Origin: Geitlerinema sp. PCC 9228
Lineage (GTDB): Bacteria > Cyanobacteriota > Cyanobacteriia > Cyanobacteriales > PCC-9228
Length of the DNA stretch: 64,000 bases
Assembly (NCBI RefSeq): GCF_001870905.1
Contig: NZ_LNDC01000094.1
Location: forward strand, 1 to 64,000
Direction of reading: 5' to 3'
The first letter of the stretch is position 1. Every line of letters starts with the position of its first letter. The translations under genes were made by a program, and so were the position numbers. Below are positions 44,971 to 53,301 of this stretch, piece by piece. The notes under the pieces were generated by a model that was not told the origin of the DNA, ran no database searches, and saw only the letters and a program-made list of their open reading frames with translations.

Positions 44971-45219
44971 GGTAGTTCTTCTCCCAAAAAAATATTGTTT
45001 GGGTCAGGGGTGGGCGGTGCCTACCCTACTTTGGTTAGGATTTTATGTCCGCATGGTAGTTGCTCTCTCAAAAAAAACCTGGTTTGGGTCAGGGGTGGGC
45101 GGTTCCCACCCTACTTTGGTTAGGATTTCATGTCCGCATGGTAGTTGCTCTCCCAAAAAATATTGTTTGGGTCAGGGGTGGGCGGTTCCCACCCTACTTT
45201 GGTTAGGATTTTATGTCCG
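44968..45219 (-). repeat. three tandem copies of an 83-85 bp intergenic segment
   Basis: Copies lie at 44968-45051, 45052-45136 and 45137-45219, nearly identical. Each holds the hairpin GGGTGGG-loop-CCCACCC (one wobble in the first). On the minus strand each unit includes the last codons and TAA of chlD (GACATAAAATCCTAA) and the ACTACCATG start region of the next gene. The triplication therefore spans the whole chlD/downstream-gene spacer. Confidence 0.9.
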
Positions 45220-47254
45220 CGATCGCACCTTGGGCGACCGAAGCAATGGTTTGATCGGTGGCTTTGGGCAGGTGATAGTAATTGCCACCGGCTTTGTGCG
45301 CTAACTCTTTGGCAAATCCGGTGGAAACAAACTTATTCTCCGTATCGATAACCAACAGTTGCATGTTCAAACCGCCAATTTTGGCAGCCAAATCCAACAA
45401 TTCCTCTTTGATATTGGGTTTTTCGTCTTCGGGCATGGGTTCGCCCAGCGATCGCGACAAAGGAATATTCCCCCGACCGTCGGTAATCGCCACAATCGCC
45501 ACTTGTCCCACATCGCCGGATTGACGGGCATTCATCCCCACGCGCACTGCTTGGGTTAAACCGTGGGCCAAAGGCGAACCACCGCCGCAGGGCAATTTTT
45601 CCAAACGCCGCCGCGCCGTCGTAATGGAACGAGTGGGGGGCAGCAACACTTCCGCTTGTTCGCCACGGAACGGAATCAGCGCCACTTGGTCGCGGTTTTG
45701 ATACGCCTCATTCAAAAGACGAATCACCGCCCCTTTGGCTGACTGCATGCGATTCAATGCCATGGAACCGGAAGCATCCACCAAGAAAACCACCAACGCA
45801 CTAGCGCGACGGGCCAAGCGTTTGGCGCGCAAATCTCCCGATTCCACAACCACGCGCCGGTGGGGATAGCGTTCGCGTCTGGCTTTTTGATAGGGCGCGG
45901 CTGCCCGCAACGTAGCATCCACAGCTACCCGCAACACTTCCCCTGTAGGCATCACCGGCTTCACGTAACGACCCCGGTCTTGGGAGAAAATCAAACTGCG
46001 CTTGCCAGAACTGCCCTGACGTTGCTGCGCCATTTGCGAGAAATACAGCGTATCCGGGTCTAGCATCACCCCTTCCGGATCGAACACAAACTCTTCCGGA
46101 ATTTCCGGTTGTTCCGGCTGTTCTTCGCTTTCCTCTCCCTCTTGTTCTTGTTCTTCGTTTTGCGGTTCCTGTTCGTCTTCGTTTTGTTGGTCGTCCTCGT
46201 TTTCCTGTTGGTCTTGGTCTTCGTCGTTGGATTCCGGTGGCGGCGGTGGGGGTTCTGGGGGTTGTTGCTGGATAACATTTGACCGGGGCACGATAACCAA
46301 TTCTACCGCCCGGCGCAAATCATCCGCATTCACTTGCGATCGCCCATCTAAAGCCGCCGAAGCTTTGGCCACCCGCACCGCAAACAACTCAGCGCGATGT
46401 CCTTGGACGGCCCCGCGTACCGCTTCTTCAACCAAATATTGCACCTGTTCGCCAGAAATGGTGACTTCTTTCAACCATTCCCGCGCCAGAATAATTTGGG
46501 TTTTTAAACTATCAATATCTTCTTCGTACTGCTGGAGGAAAGATTGCGGCGAATTGGAATAATTTATCGCTTGGTCAACCGCTTGCACCCGCTGGTCGAT
46601 TCCCAAAACCCCGTCGGCGGATAAAGTAATGGCAATGCGATCGAGCAAATGGTCTCGCAGCGGACCTTCGTCGGGGTTGTAAGTCGCAATAAACAGGGGT
46701 TGGCAGGGATGCTGGAAACTAATTCCTTCCCGTTCGATTTGGTTGCGACCTTCCGTAAGGACGTTTAGCAGCAAATTGGCAATTTGGTCGTCGAGAAGAT
46801 TAATTTCATCAATATACAAAACCCCGCGATGGGCCTTAGCCAGCAAACCGGGTTGAAAAATCGTATCTCCCTGCTGCACGGATTTTTCCACATCCACCGA
46901 CCCTAGCAGCCGGTCTTCGGTGGTTCCCAAAGGAATTTGCACGAACGGCGTAGGAATTACTTCGGTGGGAACTTCGCTAGCCTCGCCGTATTGCGCCAGG
47001 GTATCGTCATCCCAATCCCACATGTTGTGGGGGTCGCAGTTGCTAATGGAATTTTTAACGACTTCAATGGGGGGAATGAGAGAATGAATTGCCCTCGCCA
47101 TGACGGATTTTGCCGTTCCCCGCCTGCCGGAAATGGCAATACCTCCCAATCCCGGATCGACGGCGGCTAGCAACAAGGCAAATTTAATGGCATCTTGTCC
47201 GACAATAGCAGCTAGGGGAAATGTATTGGCTTGGGTACTGGTAGAAACTGTCAT
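45203..47254 (-). CDS. chlD: magnesium chelatase subunit ChlD
   Basis: About 683 residues from [14 protein letters not shown] (an ATG at 47317 adds a poor 21-residue leader). AAA+ domain with [18 protein letters not shown] Walker A near 45 (Arg/Thr variant typical of ChlD) and FATTYNP-type sensor, a long Pro/Glu/Gln linker (about 335-400), and a VWA domain with MIDAS motif [11 protein letters not shown] near 495. With ChlI and ChlH it inserts Mg2+ into protoporphyrin IX. The stop codon falls inside a triplicated repeat. No chlI/chlH is nearby. Confidence 0.93.
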   Translation of the reverse strand: MTVSTSTQANTFPLAAIVGQDAIKFALLLAAVDPGLGGIAISGRRGTAKSVMARAIHSLIPPIEVVKNSISNCDPHNMWDWDDDTLAQYGEASEVPTEVIPTPFVQIPLGTTEDRLLGSVDVEKSVQQGDTIFQPGLLAKAHRGVLYIDEINLLDDQIANLLLNVLTEGRNQIEREGISFQHPCQPLFIATYNPDEGPLRDHLLDRIAITLSADGVLGIDQRVQAVDQAINYSNSPQSFLQQYEEDIDSLKTQIILAREWLKEVTISGEQVQYLVEEAVRGAVQGHRAELFAVRVAKASAALDGRSQVNADDLRRAVELVIVPRSNVIQQQPPEPPPPPPESNDEDQDQQENEDDQQNEDEQEPQNEEQEQEGEESEEQPEQPEIPEEFVFDPEGVMLDPDTLYFSQMAQQRQGSSGKRSLIFSQDRGRYVKPVMPTGEVLRVAVDATLRAAAPYQKARRERYPHRRVVVESGDLRAKRLARRASALVVFLVDASGSMALNRMQSAKGAVIRLLNEAYQNRDQVALIPFRGEQAEVLLPPTRSITTARRRLEKLPCGGGSPLAHGLTQAVRVGMNARQSGDVGQVAIVAITDGRGNIPLSRSLGEPMPEDEKPNIKEELLDLAAKIGGLNMQLLVIDTENKFVSTGFAKELAHKAGGNYYHLPKATDQTIASVAQGAIADIKS

Positions 47255-47360
47255 AAATTTGGGTAGGCAATCGCTCGATAGAAATATGGTTTGGATGGGT
47301 TGGTCTTTTACGCTCACTGTAAAATGGAATTGCCAACAATTTTAACGAATTGGCGTTTTT

Positions 47361-48425
47361 TTAGGTATCTTCCGGACGGTTGAGATACAGCACTTGGGTG
47401 GGATAGGCAAATTCGATGCCGCGTTTTTCCAGTTCTTCTTTGAGTTCAAAATTAATGGCTTGCTGGATGTCCATATATTGTCTGTAGTCGTTGCTGGTAA
47501 CGTAATAGACAATTTCGTAATTTAAACTAAAATCGCCGTAGGATGCAAAATGCGCGCGATCGAAAATAGCCCCCTCCTGTTTTTCTATTATAGACTGAAT
47601 TAGGGTGGGCATTTCCTGCAACTGTTCGCTTCTAGTTTCGTAGGTGACGCCGATTTGAAAGCAAATACGACGTTGGTCCATACGTTTGTAGTTGCGGACT
47701 CGGGAACTGGTTAAATCCTGATTGGAAAATACCAGCTCTTCACCGCTCAAACTGCGAAGGCGGGTACTTTTGATACCGACTCTTTCAATGGTACCGGCGT
47801 AGTCGCCAATAATGATAAAATCGCCAATTTCAAAGGGGCGATCGAAAATAATGGAAAGGTAGCTAAACAGGTCTTCTAAAACCCCTCGCGATGCCAAGGC
47901 AATGGCAACACCGCCAACTCCCAAACCAGCAACGATCGCGCTAATATTTAATCCAATGTTATCCAACAGGAAAATGACCCCAATGGACCAAACCACCACG
48001 CGAATGGCGGGTAGCAGGGATTGAACGGTACGTTCTCTGGCTTCTTCGCTACGTCGCCGCAGTTGGTAGCGCAAAATTTGGGCAATGGCGAGGGTAATAA
48101 ACCCCATAACAAAAAATGTAGCCAAAGCAATACAAAGGATGGTAATGCCTTGGTTTAAAACGGGGTAGAGGGTTAACCCTTGAACGCTGAGATAGAGAAC
48201 CCCCACATACAGCAGTGGAATAATGGTTCTATCAAAAATTTGAATGATTAAATTATCCCAGTTGGTGTTGGTTTGGCTTGCCCAATTTTTCAGGCGCGTA
48301 GCAATAACATTTTTGAATATTAAAACCACAAGTAAGCCAACCACCCAGGTGGCTACCACCGAAAGGTAATCGGCTACCGTATTCTGCCAAAATGTTTGCT
48401 GAAGGAACTCCTGAAAAGTCTGCAT
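47361..48425 (-). CDS. MscS-family mechanosensitive channel
   Basis: The product is 354 residues: five hydrophobic helices, then the MscS pore and beta domain GLGVGGVAIALASRGVLEDLFSYLSI and FDRPFEIGDFIIIGDYAGTIERVGIKSTRLRSLSGEELVFSN, the standard MscS pattern. It releases solutes on osmotic down-shock. It precedes chlD on the same strand by about 105 bases but probably has its own promoter. Together with ktrAB it fits salt-stress physiology. Confidence 0.9.
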   Translation of the reverse strand: MQTFQEFLQQTFWQNTVADYLSVVATWVVGLLVVLIFKNVIATRLKNWASQTNTNWDNLIIQIFDRTIIPLLYVGVLYLSVQGLTLYPVLNQGITILCIALATFFVMGFITLAIAQILRYQLRRRSEEARERTVQSLLPAIRVVVWSIGVIFLLDNIGLNISAIVAGLGVGGVAIALASRGVLEDLFSYLSIIFDRPFEIGDFIIIGDYAGTIERVGIKSTRLRSLSGEELVFSNQDLTSSRVRNYKRMDQRRICFQIGVTYETRSEQLQEMPTLIQSIIEKQEGAIFDRAHFASYGDFSLNYEIVYYVTSNDYRQYMDIQQAINFELKEELEKRGIEFAYPTQVLYLNRPEDT

Positions 48426-48526
48426 AGTTGGTGGAAATATTTACCGGATTGTAACCAGGGTCATGATACCGAAGGATGGAGTTCCCGTCAGGTACTTGAC
48501 AAATGTTGCTTTATATGGTATGCATT

Positions 48527-49564
48527 CTATGCTGGCGAGGCAGCCATCATTTCCAGGGGATACTGCAAAGCGGCTTCCATCACTTGGGAATCGGCATCCG
48601 GTCGGCAGGCATGTTCGGTTAGATATCTTCTCCAGGCGCGACTTCCCGGCTGACCGGAGAACAATTGCAGCATGTGGCGGCTAATTTTGTGCAATTTTAC
48701 GCCTCTAGACACCCAATGGTCGATATAGTCGTACATGGAACGGACAATTTCGGCGCGGGTGGTGGGAACGGTTTCTTCGCCAAAGAAATCCCGGTCTACA
48801 GTAGCAAACAAATAGGGATTGTCGTAGGCAGCGCGACCAATCATTGCCGCATCCACCAGTTGCAAGTGTTCCCGAACTTGTTCTAAAGTTTTGATGCCGC
48901 CGTTGATTTCCACATACAAATGGGGAAATTCCTGTTTGAGGCGATAGATATCTTGGTATCGTAGCGGTGGTACGTTGCGATTTTCCGCCGGGTTCAGACC
49001 TTGCAACCAAGCGCATCTGGCATGAACGGTGAAATGCCGGCAACCAGCAGCAGCGACGATGCGTACAAAGTTGCGCATATCTTCGTAGCGATTTAGGTTA
49101 TCGATGCCAATGCGATGTTTGACCGTAACTGGAATGTCGGCTGCCTGGCGCATGGCTTCCACACAACGGGCCACAGTATCGGGTTCGGCCATCAAACAAG
49201 CGCCAAAGTTGCCGTTTTGCACGCGATCGCTGGGACAACCAATATTTAAATTAATTTCATCATAACCCCAATCGGCAGCAATTTTGGCACATTCGGCCAG
49301 TTCTTGGGGAGAATCGCCGCCAACTTGCAACGCCAGGGGTTTTTCTTCGGGGGAATATCCCAACAATTTTTGGCGATCGCCATTCAACACGGCTGCCGTT
49401 ACCACCATTTCCGTGTACAGTAGCGTATGGCGGGTAATTTGGCGCATAAAATACCGATAGTGGCGATCGGTACGGTCCATCATCGGCGCAATGCTAAGAA
49501 ATGGCCGGTGTTCGCTTGCAGGAATTTGATGGTTGGTTTCCCAAGTCGATATCGTACCTGTCAC
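48527..49564 (-). CDS. dusA: tRNA-dihydrouridine synthase DusA type
   Basis: The product is 345 residues: SIAPMMDRTDRHYRYF start of the FMN TIM-barrel, EMVVTAAVLNGD, INLNIGCPSDRVQNGNFGACLM with catalytic Cys of the NxGCP motif, TVKHRIGID and the tail helix domain. The MMDRTDR and GNFGACLM words separate DusA from DusB/DusC. It reduces U20 in tRNA. Monocistronic on the minus strand, divergent from the permease. Confidence 0.92.
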   Translation of the reverse strand: MTGTISTWETNHQIPASEHRPFLSIAPMMDRTDRHYRYFMRQITRHTLLYTEMVVTAAVLNGDRQKLLGYSPEEKPLALQVGGDSPQELAECAKIAADWGYDEINLNIGCPSDRVQNGNFGACLMAEPDTVARCVEAMRQAADIPVTVKHRIGIDNLNRYEDMRNFVRIVAAAGCRHFTVHARCAWLQGLNPAENRNVPPLRYQDIYRLKQEFPHLYVEINGGIKTLEQVREHLQLVDAAMIGRAAYDNPYLFATVDRDFFGEETVPTTRAEIVRSMYDYIDHWVSRGVKLHKISRHMLQLFSGQPGSRAWRRYLTEHACRPDADSQVMEAALQYPLEMMAASPA

Positions 49565-49618
49565 GATGGATTCCTATAACTCGAACAAACGACAACAAAT
49601 TGGCGAACGTAGCAAAAG

Positions 49619-50812
49619 ATGAAACTTACAGCAGCGATCGCACTTCATTTGGTGGTTTTGGTGGCCCTTTGGTGGCGTCCCAAGAGATTTGGCGTAGGCA
49701 CCATTGCCATTATAGGCGCTTTAGTACCTTTATTGCTGGGATTGGTAAGTTGGAACGACCCCATTTTATCCCAGTGGATGTTTCGAGACACCGTACTGGT
49801 GCTGGTTATTGTAATCCTGCTGGTGCATTTGTTGCAAACCATGGGATTGTTTGACTGGCTGGCGGTGAAAATTTTATCGCGGGTTCGCCAGTTGCGGGTT
49901 TTGTTTTTTACCAGCATTGTTGCTGTGAGTTTGGCGGCATTGCTATTTACCGACAATGGCGCGATTGTCTTGCTAACACCGCTGTTGGCTGCCCTATCGC
50001 GTATCGGCAAATGGCCTTCTACTACCACCCTAGCATTTGCCATCTCTTGGTTGATAATGGCTGCCATCGCCAGTGCGATCGCACCTTTTTCCCATCCCGT
50101 TAGCCGCTACACTCTCCAAACCTTCCGCATCGATACCGGGGAGTATATCTTGGTTATGTTTCCCATTGTCATGGTAGCTGCAATTGTGGCTACGTTTGTT
50201 TTGTGGTGGTCGTTTTACCAACAAATCCCCCCACGTCGCATTTCTCCCCTATCGCCACGGGAAATTCCCTCACAACCAACCTCGCCATTTTCTTTCTCAT
50301 CTTTGCGAAAAACCCCTTGGCAGGTGTTGCTGTTTGCCTGGGGTATGTATTTGGCAGGGATTGGTTTGGGAAATGCGGGATTGGAGATAGGATTGCAAAA
50401 AGCGATCGCTGGTTTGAGCAATTGGGGAGTAGCGATCGTGAGTTGGGGAACGGGATTTTTAGCAGCGATTGTTTCTTCTCTCAGCAATCACTTACCGGCG
50501 ATTGTGGTACAAACCAATGCGATTCGGGATATGGAAGCGATCGCACCTACGTCTGCAGGAATGACAGCTCTGCAAGCAACAGCCATTTATGCTACCATCC
50601 TCGGCTGTACCATTGGCGCGAAATTGGTTCCCATTGGCAGTTTATCAACGCTGTTCTGGCTGCATTACTTATCGCAAGCCGGCATTCGCATTACCTGGGC
50701 TCAGTATACCAGGCTTTGTTTGCCAATTGTCTTGCCTACCTTATTTGTAGCACTGCTAATTTTATTGTTGTGGGTTCCGTGGTTATTTGACATTCAAATG
50801 CCCACAGTTTAA
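49619..50812 (+). CDS. ArsB/NhaD-like (SLC13-type) permease
   Basis: The product is 397 residues with about eleven membrane helices and family motifs ALLFTDNGAIVLLTPLL and SSLSNHLPAIVVQTNAI. The SNHLPA helix break is typical of ArsB-type arsenite exporters and the wider ion-transporter superfamily. The substrate (arsenite, Na+, anion) is not certain, since no arsA/arsR/arsC lies adjacent. Start ATG at 49619; divergent from dusA by 54 bases. Confidence 0.8.
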   Translation: MKLTAAIALHLVVLVALWWRPKRFGVGTIAIIGALVPLLLGLVSWNDPILSQWMFRDTVLVLVIVILLVHLLQTMGLFDWLAVKILSRVRQLRVLFFTSIVAVSLAALLFTDNGAIVLLTPLLAALSRIGKWPSTTTLAFAISWLIMAAIASAIAPFSHPVSRYTLQTFRIDTGEYILVMFPIVMVAAIVATFVLWWSFYQQIPPRRISPLSPREIPSQPTSPFSFSSLRKTPWQVLLFAWGMYLAGIGLGNAGLEIGLQKAIAGLSNWGVAIVSWGTGFLAAIVSSLSNHLPAIVVQTNAIRDMEAIAPTSAGMTALQATAIYATILGCTIGAKLVPIGSLSTLFWLHYLSQAGIRITWAQYTRLCLPIVLPTLFVALLILLLWVPWLFDIQMPTV

Positions 50813-50858
50813 TGAACTTCCATTTCTCCCAATCTCCCACGCTCCCACGCTCCCACCC

Positions 50859-51641
50859 TCAACGTCCTTGCCAATACTTACGGGCAAAAGCTGGCAAACA
50901 AGACAGCAAAGCTAACAGAGATAAGGCAATCAGGAAAGGCAACCACTCCCCTTGTTGAAAAGCATCGATACCGGTAACACCAATCCAAGTATAAGCCACG
51001 ATGCCAGGAATAATGCCAAAGAAGGTGCCAATGGTATAATCAATGCTAGAAATGGGCGTTAAGCCAAATAGAAAATTTACGACATTGAACGGGGATATGG
51101 GGGCAAAGCGAACTGCCAAAATAAACCGCAAGGGCGATCGCTTGACGGCTTCTCGAAATACTGCTAATCTACGATGGCGCGCAAACCGACGTTCTGCCCA
51201 ATCGTGGAATAAATAACGCGCGATCCAAAAGGCACCCACTGCTCCCACGGTAGCACCAATCGCGGATAGCAAAGACCCCCAAAACAACCCAAAAACGGCA
51301 CCACCCGCTACGGTTAGAACTGTACCGGGAACGCCAAATACAGTTGCGATCGCATGAAGGATAATAAAAAAAGTAGCAGCACAGGGAAAACAGTTCAACT
51401 GGTGCAACCAACTGGCGAGGAAGTCGTAGTTAAATAAGTTTTTCAGAGGGGTTAGCCAAAATAATAGCAAACCGGCAAGAAAAGCGATCGCAATGAGCCA
51501 AACCAAACGCGATCGTGATAAGGAAAATTGTTTTCCCAGGGATTGGCGGCGACTTGGAGAAGCAGAGTTGGTCGCTGTTGGCTTGTTGCTATGGGAAGAA
51601 CATTCCCGATCCTTGCGGTGAGAGGCAAAACGGTGGTTCAT
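50859..51641 (-). CDS. TVP38/TMEM64 (DedA-like) membrane protein
   Basis: The product is 260 residues: a basic, Ser/Arg-rich N-terminus of about 45 residues, then six membrane-embedded segments with VFGVPGTVLTVAGGAVFGLFWG and the FILAVRFAPISPFNVVNFLFG signature. These proteins are thought to move lipids across membranes. Convergent with the permease gene. Confidence 0.85.
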   Translation of the reverse strand: MNHRFASHRKDRECSSHSNKPTATNSASPSRRQSLGKQFSLSRSRLVWLIAIAFLAGLLLFWLTPLKNLFNYDFLASWLHQLNCFPCAATFFIILHAIATVFGVPGTVLTVAGGAVFGLFWGSLLSAIGATVGAVGAFWIARYLFHDWAERRFARHRRLAVFREAVKRSPLRFILAVRFAPISPFNVVNFLFGLTPISSIDYTIGTFFGIIPGIVAYTWIGVTGIDAFQQGEWLPFLIALSLLALLSCLPAFARKYWQGR

Positions 51642-51777
51642 GCGACATCTGGTAAGGATTGGCTGCTATATGTCTGGTTCCTATTTTCCAGAAGTTCCAT
51701 GATGTCTGTCTAAATGCTAGATAAAATTTTGCTGAGAAAGGCGCGATCGCTTGTACTTATTTTAGAGTGAACATTTA
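51642..51777. other. short intergenic gap before the ATPase remnant
   Basis: The 136-base stretch separates the TVP38 gene 5' end from the pseudogene tail. It must hold the TVP38 promoter. A HIP1 site and an AT-rich patch are the only visible features. Confidence 0.4.
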
Positions 51778-51951
51778 CCCAAATAACTGCGCCAACCGCG
51801 TCACCAACAGGGAAGTTCCCACATCCGCTACTACCGCCGCAATCAACCCGGCAATGCCAACACTTGCCAACAGCAAAAACACCCCTTTGGTAACCAGCGA
51901 GAAAATAATATTCTGACGAATTCTACCGCCTGGCGAGAAAGCGCGATCGCC
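51778..51951 (-). pseudogene. remnant of heavy-metal P-type ATPase C-terminus
   Basis: This segment repeats, nearly base for base, the last 170 bases of the intact ATPase at 53298-53490. It reads AIALSRQAV, then a 4-base deletion shifts frame, and continues QNIIFSLVTKGVFLLL to ADVGTSLLVTRLAQLFG and a TAA stop. Because the final codons differ from the intact gene's (LNGMRLFGVRSR), it is probably the tail of a lost paralogue rather than a simple copy of the neighbour. No upstream ATPase sequence survives; the repeat-protein gene is joined directly. Confidence 0.85.
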
Positions 51952-51965
51952 TTGCTTAGTTTTTC

Positions 51966-52676
51966 CTACCGGCTTATCAATCTCCGTTGCCCATTAATAT
52001 AAACCTTTGCATTTGCTGGTTGGGTAATTTCGATCTGCGGAAGTTCCCCGTACACTCGAAAACCATCCACACCACCATCAACTTCCCCAATAGCTGTATT
52101 ATCGCGAACAGTATCGTTGGATTGCGCTGTAACTCTGAAATTTTCGAGCTGTCCTTCAACCTGTTCTAACCTGCCCCCATTCTTAAGAGTATAACTTGTC
52201 AGACCAGGAATATCATGGCTATCAATAATGATGGTATGGCTGTACCCTTCCTCCGTGTAACCCGGCTTAACATATACTCTAGCATTTGCTGGTTGGCTAA
52301 GCTCGATTTGGGGACGTTCGCCGTAAGCTCGAAAACCATCCACGCCACCACTAACTTCCCCAATAGCTGTATTACCGCGAACAGTATCGTTAGATTGAGC
52401 TGTAACCCGGTAATTATCCAGCTTTCCCTCAATCTGCTCCAACATGCCACCATTTTTGATAGTGTAGCTGGTTTTACCGGAAATGTTGTGACTATCGATA
52501 ATGATGGTGTATACGCTACTAGACTGCGCAATCTTAGATGCTACTTCCCTTGTAGTTATTGATTCTTCAACATGAGAACTTTCTGTTTTGAAAGTAGATA
52601 CTTCCGTGGAGAAAATGCCAAACGGCAAGATAGCAAGTAAAACTCCCATGGATAGGAAATGAGTTGTATAAATCAT
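51966..52676 (-). CDS. exported protein with two 77-residue repeats
   Basis: About 236 residues from MIYTTHFLSMGVLL (an ATG at 52718 adds 14). A signal peptide or anchor is followed by two tandem copies, each beginning TIIIDSHDI/NI and running through TSYT-KNGG-LEQ-EG-L-N, RVTAQSNDTVR-NTAIGEV and GVDGF-R-YGE-PQIE. The repeats are about 80 percent alike and beta-rich, so a small extracellular duplicated domain is likely. The family is unknown to me. It lies immediately upstream of the ATPase remnant. Confidence 0.65.
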   Translation of the reverse strand: MIYTTHFLSMGVLLAILPFGIFSTEVSTFKTESSHVEESITTREVASKIAQSSSVYTIIIDSHNISGKTSYTIKNGGMLEQIEGKLDNYRVTAQSNDTVRGNTAIGEVSGGVDGFRAYGERPQIELSQPANARVYVKPGYTEEGYSHTIIIDSHDIPGLTSYTLKNGGRLEQVEGQLENFRVTAQSNDTVRDNTAIGEVDGGVDGFRVYGELPQIEITQPANAKVYINGQRRLISR

Positions 52677-52883
52677 CTTTTTCTTCTTTAAAGAGACGAC
52701 AAATGGGCTGTATATCACGTATTTTTATAGACGTTGTAGGTGGTATTTGGTTTGTTTGCACCTTGGCTATTTTACGATAGAGCTAGTTTCCAAACCGAAC
52801 CAAGTCCTGCTTACGTCTCTACCAAGATTCTAACAGTATGCTACGGAAAAGCATTCTTGATAAGTACATTATATAACTTGCTT

Positions 52884-53025
52884 ATACCATTTCTGAAAAA
52901 CAACGATTGTCTGGAATTCCTCAATTGCCCTGGTAGGGGCGCTCACGCGTTGCGCCCCTACTCACGCGTTGCGCCCCTACAAAAATCCCCCAATTATTCC
53001 TTGCAGATTTTTAAGGAAATGGTAT
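52884..53025 (+). mobile_element. MITE-like element, family 1, copy B (142 bp)
   Basis: Identical in length to copy A (17839-17980), with the same ATACCATTTC ends and the same interior hairpin; only a few bases differ (for example ATTCCTCAAT for ATTTTTCAAT). It lies between the repeat-protein gene and a short plus-strand ORF that ends at 53301. Confidence 0.85.
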
Positions 53026-53301
53026 TATTGTGTTGGAAACAAAATTGCCAACATAATAGCTGAACTTCTGGTGAGTAGGGAATTGGGAGATTCTTGTACT
53101 GAAATTTCTCCAGAAAGCGAATTTTGGCTTTTTATTGACCTAAATGGCTTACTACACCAGGCGTTCATAGGTTTAATTTTGCAGAAGATTTCTCCTGATA
53201 TGATAGAATGGGGGCAAATTCTTGCAAGATACAATCAGTTACTGGAAGATCTGGAAAATTCAAGGCAATCGTTCTTTTTAGAAAATCGTATCACTCTTTA
53301 A
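53026..53301 (+). pseudogene. possible truncated hypothetical gene disrupted at the 5' end by the MITE
   Basis: An open frame ending at 53301 codes for a polar, helical stretch (LLVSRELGDSCTEISPESEF, then WLFIDLNGLLHQAFIGL). It has no good start: a GTG at about 53070 is possible but lacks a ribosome site, and the frame runs back into the MITE. It overlaps the last 4 bases of the ATPase gene. It could be a chance ORF. Confidence 0.3.

Noticed and set aside
44968-45219. CRISPR-like array
   Set aside because: Three directly adjacent copies without unique spacers; units match the chlD spacer.
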